A program made the position numbers and the translations under genes. Positions 1-5,256 of a DNA stretch of 5,256 nt are shown piece by piece (the stretch's first letter is position 1; every line of letters starts with the position of its first letter). The notes under the pieces are model-generated. The model did not search any database and was not told the DNA's origin. It worked only from the letters and a program-made list of their open reading frames with translations. Origin of the DNA: Gemmatimonadota bacterium (GTDB lineage: Bacteria > Gemmatimonadota > Gemmatimonadetes > Longimicrobiales > RSA9); NCBI GenBank assembly GCA_019689775.1, contig JADGGV010000315.1, positions 1 to 5,256 of the forward strand. The letters run 5' to 3'.

Positions 1-148
1 GGCGGGGACGGGGGCCGGCCGGGCGGCCTCAAACGAGGTCCGCGGGAGCCGTTCGGCGTTGGCTCGCGCTCCCGCTCCCGGCCGTTCGGGCGCGGGAGCG
101 AACGCGAAGGCGGGAGCGGGAACGGCAGACAGCGCTCTCGGAGCGGCG
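1..148. other. Non-coding tail downstream of ychF
   Basis: No gene is supported here. The plus-strand reading frame that opens at 59 runs antisense through ychF and is arginine/alanine-rich shadow sequence. The stretch is dominated by short GC-rich words that recur: CGCGGGAG at 41-48 and 91-98, GCCGTTCGG at 48-56 and 81-89, and CGGGAGCG at 93-100 and 111-118. A nested inverted repeat (listed separately) occupies 71-120. It probably holds the 3' untranslated region of ychF; what lies beyond the left edge is unknown. Confidence 0.6.
71..120 (-). repeat. Nested inverted repeat downstream of ychF, possible terminator
   Basis: The outer arms CCCGCTCCCG (71-80) and CGGGAGCGGG (111-120) are perfect 10-base complements. 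Inside them CGTTCG (83-88) and CGAACG (99-104) can form a second 6-base-pair stem with a 10-base loop. The structure begins about 28 bases after the ychF stop codon, where a terminator or mRNA-end-stabilising stem would be expected. No T-run follows on the minus strand, so a classical intrinsic terminator is not shown. Chance pairing is also easier in sequence this GC-rich. Confidence 0.4.
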
Positions 149-1279
149 TCAGACGTTGAACCGGAACAACATGATGTCCCCGTCCTGCACCACGTAGTCC
201 TTCCCCTCGCTCCTCATCAGCCCCTGCTCGCGGGCGGCGCGCAGCGAGCCGGCGCGAACGAAGTCGTCCCACCCGATCGTCTCGGCGCGGATGAAGCCGC
301 GCTCGAAGTCCGAGTGGATCTCGCCCGCGGCCTGGGGCGCGCGCGTGCCGCGACGGATCGTCCAGGCGCGGACCTCCTTCTCACCCGCGGTGAAGTAGCT
401 GATCAGGTCGAGGAGGTGGTAGCCGGCGCGGATCAGGCGGTAGAGCCCGGGCTCGTCCAGGCCCAATTCCTCGAGGAACATCGCGCGCTCGGACGGCTCG
501 AGGTGGAGCAGCTCCGCCTCGATGCGGGCGGAGAGCGGAACCACCTCGGCGGGCTCGCCGTCGGCCTCGATGGCGGCGCGCAACCGTTGCACCAGCGGGT
601 TCCCTGCCCCGGGCTCGTGCTCCCCCCCGGCGCCGAGGTCAGACTCGGCGACGTTGGCGACGTACAGCTCGCGCTTCGCCGTCAGCAGGTTGAACGTGCG
701 GAGGAGTCGGGCCTCCTCGTCGCCGGACAGCTCCATGGCGCGCGCGGGGCGACCCGCCGACAGGACCGCCTGCACCTTGCGCAGGAGCGCGAGCTCCGCC
801 TGCGCCTCCCGATCGCCGCCCTTCGCGGCGCGCTCCGCGCGCTGGAGCCGCTTCTCCACGAGCTGGAGGTCCGAGAGCGCAAGCTCCAGGTTGATGATCT
901 CGCGGTCGCGGACCGGATCGACGTCGCCGAGCACGTGCGTCACGTCGGGGTCCTCGAAGCACCGCACGACGTGGACGATCGCGTCTACCTCCCGGATGTT
1001 GGCCAGGAACTGGTTGCCGAGCCCCTCGCCCTCCGAGGCGCCCTTCACCAGGCCCGCGATGTCGACGAACGTCACGACGGCGGGGACCCGCGATTTCGGC
1101 TGCACGCGCTCGACCAGCAGGTCGACGCGTCGATCCGGCACCTCGACGACGCCGACGTTCGGATCGACGGTGCAGAACGGGTAATTCTCCGCCGACGCGC
1201 CGGCGCCGGTGAGCGCATTGAAGAGCGTGGACTTGCCGACGTTCGGCAGTCCGACGATCCCGAGCTTCAGATTGGGCAT
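149..1279 (-). CDS. ychF: Redox-regulated ribosome-associated ATPase YchF (OLA1/Obg family)
   Basis: A complete 376-residue protein, close to the usual YchF length of about 363. It is an Obg-related P-loop NTPase that binds ribosomes in the cytoplasm and, unlike most of its superfamily, prefers ATP to GTP. Visible motifs are the P-loop GLPNVGKST (10-18), the switch I region PFCTVDPN (34-41), and G3 DIAGL (73-77), where a hydrophobic residue replaces the usual catalytic Gln. The G4 site is NVAE (209-212) rather than NKxD, as expected for ATP preference, and G5 is SARIE (250-254). A charged helical insertion at about 130-170 matches the family's coiled coil, and residues from about 290 to the end form the TGS domain. 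Cys36 corresponds to the cysteine linked to redox control in E. coli YchF (Cys35). The start at 1279 begins right before the MPNLKLGIVGLPNVG N-terminus typical of the family, with only a weak AGG upstream. It appears to have its own promoter. Identification is very secure. Confidence 0.98.
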   Translation of the reverse strand: MPNLKLGIVGLPNVGKSTLFNALTGAGASAENYPFCTVDPNVGVVEVPDRRVDLLVERVQPKSRVPAVVTFVDIAGLVKGASEGEGLGNQFLANIREVDAIVHVVRCFEDPDVTHVLGDVDPVRDREIINLELALSDLQLVEKRLQRAERAAKGGDREAQAELALLRKVQAVLSAGRPARAMELSGDEEARLLRTFNLLTAKRELYVANVAESDLGAGGEHEPGAGNPLVQRLRAAIEADGEPAEVVPLSARIEAELLHLEPSERAMFLEELGLDEPGLYRLIRAGYHLLDLISYFTAGEKEVRAWTIRRGTRAPQAAGEIHSDFERGFIRAETIGWDDFVRAGSLRAAREQGLMRSEGKDYVVQDGDIMLFRFNV

Positions 1280-1321
1280 GTCGCCTGCGGACGGCGTGTA
1301 CGTTTCTGTTGCCAGCCCTTG

Positions 1322-1350
1322 AGTTTAGCGGAATTGCGGGCCGTTTTCCA
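1322..1350 (-). promoter_or_regulatory. Candidate sigma-70-type promoter for ychF
   Basis: Read on the minus strand, TGGAAA (1345-1350, four of six matches to TTGACA) and TAAACT (1322-1327, four of six matches to TATAAT, including the key T-A...T positions) are separated by exactly 17 bases. The site lies in one of the few AT-richer patches of the window. A start site about seven bases past the -10 would give a leader of roughly 36 bases before the ychF ATG. Motif and spacing are seen directly; activity is inferred. Confidence 0.45.
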
Positions 1351-1456
1351 GCGCGCGGGGCGCCGTGGAGCGGCGCGCGGGACGAGCCGGGCGCCGGGGC
1401 TTGGAGCGAGGCGGCGCCGGCGGCGGGGTGGGCCGGGCGAGGCGGCGGCGCCGCGC
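1351..1456 (-). repeat. GC-rich inverted repeats after the M20 gene, possible terminator region
   Basis: This sequence between the M20 stop codon and the candidate ychF promoter is almost entirely G and C and has no supportable gene. Two foldable elements are visible. The first has arms 1386-1396 and 1412-1421 (GCCGGGCGCCG against CGGCGCCGGC), giving ten pairs with one bulged G and a 15-base loop. The second is a 6-base-pair stem GCGCCG/CGGCGC with a 5-base loop at 1360-1376. They lie where the hppA-M20 transcript would be expected to end. No T-tract follows either stem, so terminator function is only a possibility. Confidence 0.3.
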
Positions 1457-2646
1457 TCAGGCGGCGCCCATGACGGCCCGGATCACGAGCGGATAGGCGT
1501 CGTAGACCGCGCGAGCCTGAGCGAGGTCGAGCCGCTCGCGGCTGGTGTGGGCGAAGCGCTCCTCGCCGGGCGCGAAGCCGATGGTCGGGATGCCGTGCTC
1601 GCCACAGGTGTGTCCGCCGTCGGTGGCGAAGGTCCAGGGTCGGAGCGCGGGCTCGCGGCCGAGGCCGGCGCGTGCGGCGGCGGCGGCGGCGACGGCGACG
1701 GGGTGGTCGGGGGCGAGGAGGTAGCCCGGGGTGAAGAGGTCGCGCTCGCGCTCGAGGCCGGTGTACGACCGCTGGTGCTCGGTCGCGAAGCGGACGTCGA
1801 GGGCGCAGCCCTCGGGGAGGCGGATGCGCGGGCGGAGGAAGTCCTCGAGCGTCCGCCGGGCGTCCTCGGCGGAGAGGCCCGGGAGGGTGCGCCAGTCGAC
1901 GATCACGCGGGCGCGGTCGGGGATGACGTTGCGGCTGCGCGGGAGCGTCTCGACCGCGGTGGGCGCGAGCGTGGCCTTGCCGAGGATCGGCGCGAACGGG
2001 AGGCGCGCGGCGAACTCCTGGAGCGCCGGGATGACGTCGGGGAGCGCGTCGAGGGGGTTGCGGGCCCGCTCGGGAGCGCTGGCGTGGCCGGCAACGCCCT
2101 GGATCTCGACGATGAGCTCGGCGCGCCCGCGGTGGCCGAGGCAAATGTCGCCGTTGGTGGCTTCCCCGAGGATGACGGCGCCGGGGCGCAGCGTACCGGA
2201 CCGCATGAGCGCGTCCATGCCCCAGCCGCCGCGCTCCTCGAAGACGGTGTGGGCGACGATGACGTCGCCATCGGCGGGGTGATCGAGGAAGTGGGCGGCG
2301 GCGTAGGTCTGGAGCGCGAGCGGCCCCTTGATGTCCATGGCGCCGCGGCCGTGGAGGAAGCCGCCGTCGACGAGTCCGCCGAAGGGCGGGTACTCCCAGG
2401 AGGCGGGGTCGCCGACGTCGACCATGTCGAGGTGCGACGAGAGCATGACGGCCGGAGCGGCGCCGCGGCCGGGCGCGACGCCGATGACGTTGCCGAGCTC
2501 GTCGATGCGGACGTCGGCGAAGCCGAGGTGGTCGAGCTCGTGGCGGACGCGCGCGGCGAGGTCGCGCTCGTTCCCGGGGAGCGACGGGATGCGGACGAGG
2601 TCCGCCGCGAAGGCGACGACGCGCTCGAAGGAGAGGTCGCGGGCGC

Positions 2647-2650
<4 letters not shown>
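1457..2650 (-). CDS. M20 family metallohydrolase, YgeY/ArgE/DapE-like
   Basis: A 397-residue, probably cytoplasmic di-zinc amidohydrolase of the M20 (ArgE/DapE/carboxypeptidase G2) fold, with no signal peptide or membrane segment visible. Metal-site residues are all present: SSHLD with His73 and Asp75, GRGAMDIKG with bridging Asp106, FEER with general base Glu138 and ligand Glu139, GEAT with Glu163, and AHT with His368. The lid/dimerisation domain spans about 176-290 and contains GHASAPE with His189, the second-subunit histidine of the family. Several stretches (GKATLAP at 224-230, PWTFATDGG at 338-346, GIPTIGFAPG at 353-362) resemble E. coli YgeY as I recall it, so this subfamily is favoured over true DapE or ArgE. 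The substrate cannot be read from the sequence; peptide, N-acyl amino acid or carbamoyl substrates are all possible. The ATG overlaps the hppA stop as ATGA (2647-2650) and has no convincing Shine-Dalgarno of its own, which points to translational coupling. The MSARDLSFERVV N-terminus fits the family start. Confidence 0.93.
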
Positions 2651-4782
<2,132 letters not shown>

Positions 4783-4786
4783 GCGA

Positions 4787-4792
4787 ACCTCC
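4787..4792 (-). promoter_or_regulatory. Shine-Dalgarno site of hppA
   Basis: Read on the minus strand this is GGAGGT. GGAGG is separated by five bases from the GTG at 4782, the best ribosome binding site in the window. It decides the hppA start in favour of the GTG over the upstream in-frame ATG at 4833. Confidence 0.8.
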
Positions 4793-4798
4793 GTTGGG

Positions 4799-4857
4799 CG
4801 CCGCGCGGGCCGCGGGCGTGCCGAGCGCGGCACGTCCGGTCCCCGCGCCGCGCGGCG
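4799..4857 (-). repeat. Inverted repeats in the pth-hppA spacer
   Basis: The outer arms CGCCGCGCGG (4799-4808) and CCGCGCGGCG (4848-4857) are perfect 10-base complements. Between them CGTGCCG (4817-4823) and CGGCACG (4828-4834) form a 7-base-pair stem with an AGCG loop. The structure sits right after pth and ends about 7 bases upstream of the hppA Shine-Dalgarno, so it could be a pth terminator, an attenuator, or an hppA leader fold. There is no T-run. The outer arms are built from self-complementary CGCG words, so the inner hairpin is the stronger signal. Confidence 0.35.
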
Positions 4858-4866
4858 GATAGGGGC

Positions 4867-4880
4867 TGTTACCGGTTACA
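4867..4880. promoter_or_regulatory. Imperfect palindrome, possible operator upstream of hppA
   Basis: TGTTACCGGTTACA matches its own reverse complement at 12 of 14 positions (TGT-N-ACCGGT-N-ACA). It overlaps the pth stop codon and lies about 85 bases upstream of the hppA start, in a locally AT-richer patch. TGT...ACA half-sites are common in operators of dimeric bacterial regulators. No convincing -35/-10 pair was found beside it, so this is a weak call. Confidence 0.25.
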
Positions 4881-5256
4881 CTCGCGTACCGCTACGTCCG
4901 TCCCGTGTCTGAGCCAGGCGGTGATACAGGCGACGTAGTCGGGGATGCGCGCGCGGATCTTCGCCTCGTCGTCGGGCGCGAACGGGGCGAGGACCCAGGC
5001 GGCCAGGTCGACGTCGGGCGGCGGCATGCCGACGCCGATCCGCAGGCGCGGGTAGTCGCGCGTACCGAGCGCGGCCTCGATCGACTTCAGGCCGTTGTGC
5101 CCGCCGGCGCTGCCCCGCGCGCGGAGGCGCGCCCGGCCGACGTCGAGGTTGACGTCGTCGACCACGACGAGCAGGTCGTGGGCGCCGTCGACGCCCTCGC
5201 GGGCGAGGCGGGGCGCGCGCGCGGCGCCGCGCCGGGTCATGTTCGGCAGGGGCGCG
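4869..5256 (-). CDS. pth: Peptidyl-tRNA hydrolase, C-terminal part (5' end beyond window)
   Basis: Pth cleaves the ester bond of peptidyl-tRNAs released from stalled ribosomes, recycling tRNA in the cytoplasm. The frame stays open through the right edge, so about the first 60 residues are missing. The ATG at 5240 is internal, because it aligns with Met67 of E. coli Pth within the region that is normally TxMNxSG. Visible family features are the LLVVVDDVNLDVG strand and loop, whose first Asp of the pair corresponds to E. coli Asp93; GSAGGHNGLKSIEAALG, containing the Asn equivalent to Asn114; and DYPRLRIGVGMP, the basic strand typical of Pth. The C-terminus ends in a helix, as expected. An oddity is that the segment equivalent to FMNLSG reads NMTRRG, so Asn68, a substrate-contact residue in E. 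coli, appears to be Thr. The catalytic His20 region lies outside the window. The gene ends 86 bases before hppA and may be co-transcribed with it. Confidence 0.93.
   Translation of the reverse strand, partial: APLPNMTRRGAARAPRLAREGVDGAHDLLVVVDDVNLDVGRARLRARGSAGGHNGLKSIEAALGTRDYPRLRIGVGMPPPDVDLAAWVLAPFAPDDEAKIRARIPDYVACITAWLRHGTDVAVRECNR

Noticed and set aside
522..1184. Plus-strand 220-codon frame, rich in Ser, Arg and Thr
   Set aside because: It is antisense to ychF, low complexity, and has no ribosome binding site or recognisable domain.
1440..1456. GCGGCGCCGC palindrome (1445-1454) as a terminator
   Set aside because: It has no loop and no T-run, and self-complementary GGCGCC words are common throughout this sequence.
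639..2144. Minus-strand 501-codon frame spanning the M20-ychF gap
   Set aside because: It overlaps both real genes in another frame, is Arg/Pro-rich, and has no family motif.
4783..4833. Longer hppA starting at the ATG at 4833
   Set aside because: It would add 17 Arg/Pro-rich residues, lacks a clear Shine-Dalgarno and begins within the hairpin. The GTG at 4782 has GGAGGT at ideal spacing.
4869..5240. Pth as a complete 123-residue protein from the ATG at 5240
   Set aside because: The frame stays open to the window edge and this Met aligns with an internal conserved Met of Pth, so the gene is simply cut by the window.

Overview
This is a short, very GC-rich window (roughly 70-75% G+C by eye, with strong G/C bias at third codon positions). 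It carries four protein-coding genes, all on the minus strand. In transcription order they are the 3' part of pth (peptidyl-tRNA hydrolase, cut by the right edge), hppA (membrane-bound ion-pumping pyrophosphatase), a YgeY-like M20 metallohydrolase, and ychF (the OLA1-family translation-associated ATPase). No RNA gene, CRISPR array, insertion sequence, integrase or phage gene was seen.

Layout from right to left: pth ends at 4869, followed by an 86-base spacer with GC-rich inverted repeats. hppA then starts at a GTG (4782) behind a clear GGAGGT ribosome binding site. hppA and the M20 gene overlap by four bases (ATGA), so they almost certainly form one translationally coupled transcript. A 177-base gap follows, holding GC-rich hairpins and then an AT-richer patch with a plausible sigma-70-type promoter. 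ychF comes next, and the last 148 bases downstream of it contain a nested inverted repeat and no gene.

The organism is a bacterium. pth and ychF are next to each other in many bacterial genomes (for example the rplY-pth-ychF order); here the hppA-M20 pair sits between them. The high G+C and the PPase with K+-dependence and Na+-pump-type residues would suit a lineage such as Methylomirabilota/Rokubacteria or a deltaproteobacterial relative. That placement is inference from general impression, not a measured result.

Functionally, pth and ychF are translation housekeeping genes: one recycles peptidyl-tRNA, the other is a ribosome-associated ATPase. hppA recovers energy from pyrophosphate, a by-product of tRNA charging and nucleic-acid synthesis, as an ion gradient. 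The M20 enzyme is probably an amidohydrolase or deacylase of unknown substrate. I see no undescribed defence, mobile or biosynthetic system. The points worth following up are the coupled hppA-M20 pair, the ion-selectivity residues of the pyrophosphatase, a substituted substrate-contact position in Pth, and several possible regulatory inverted repeats.
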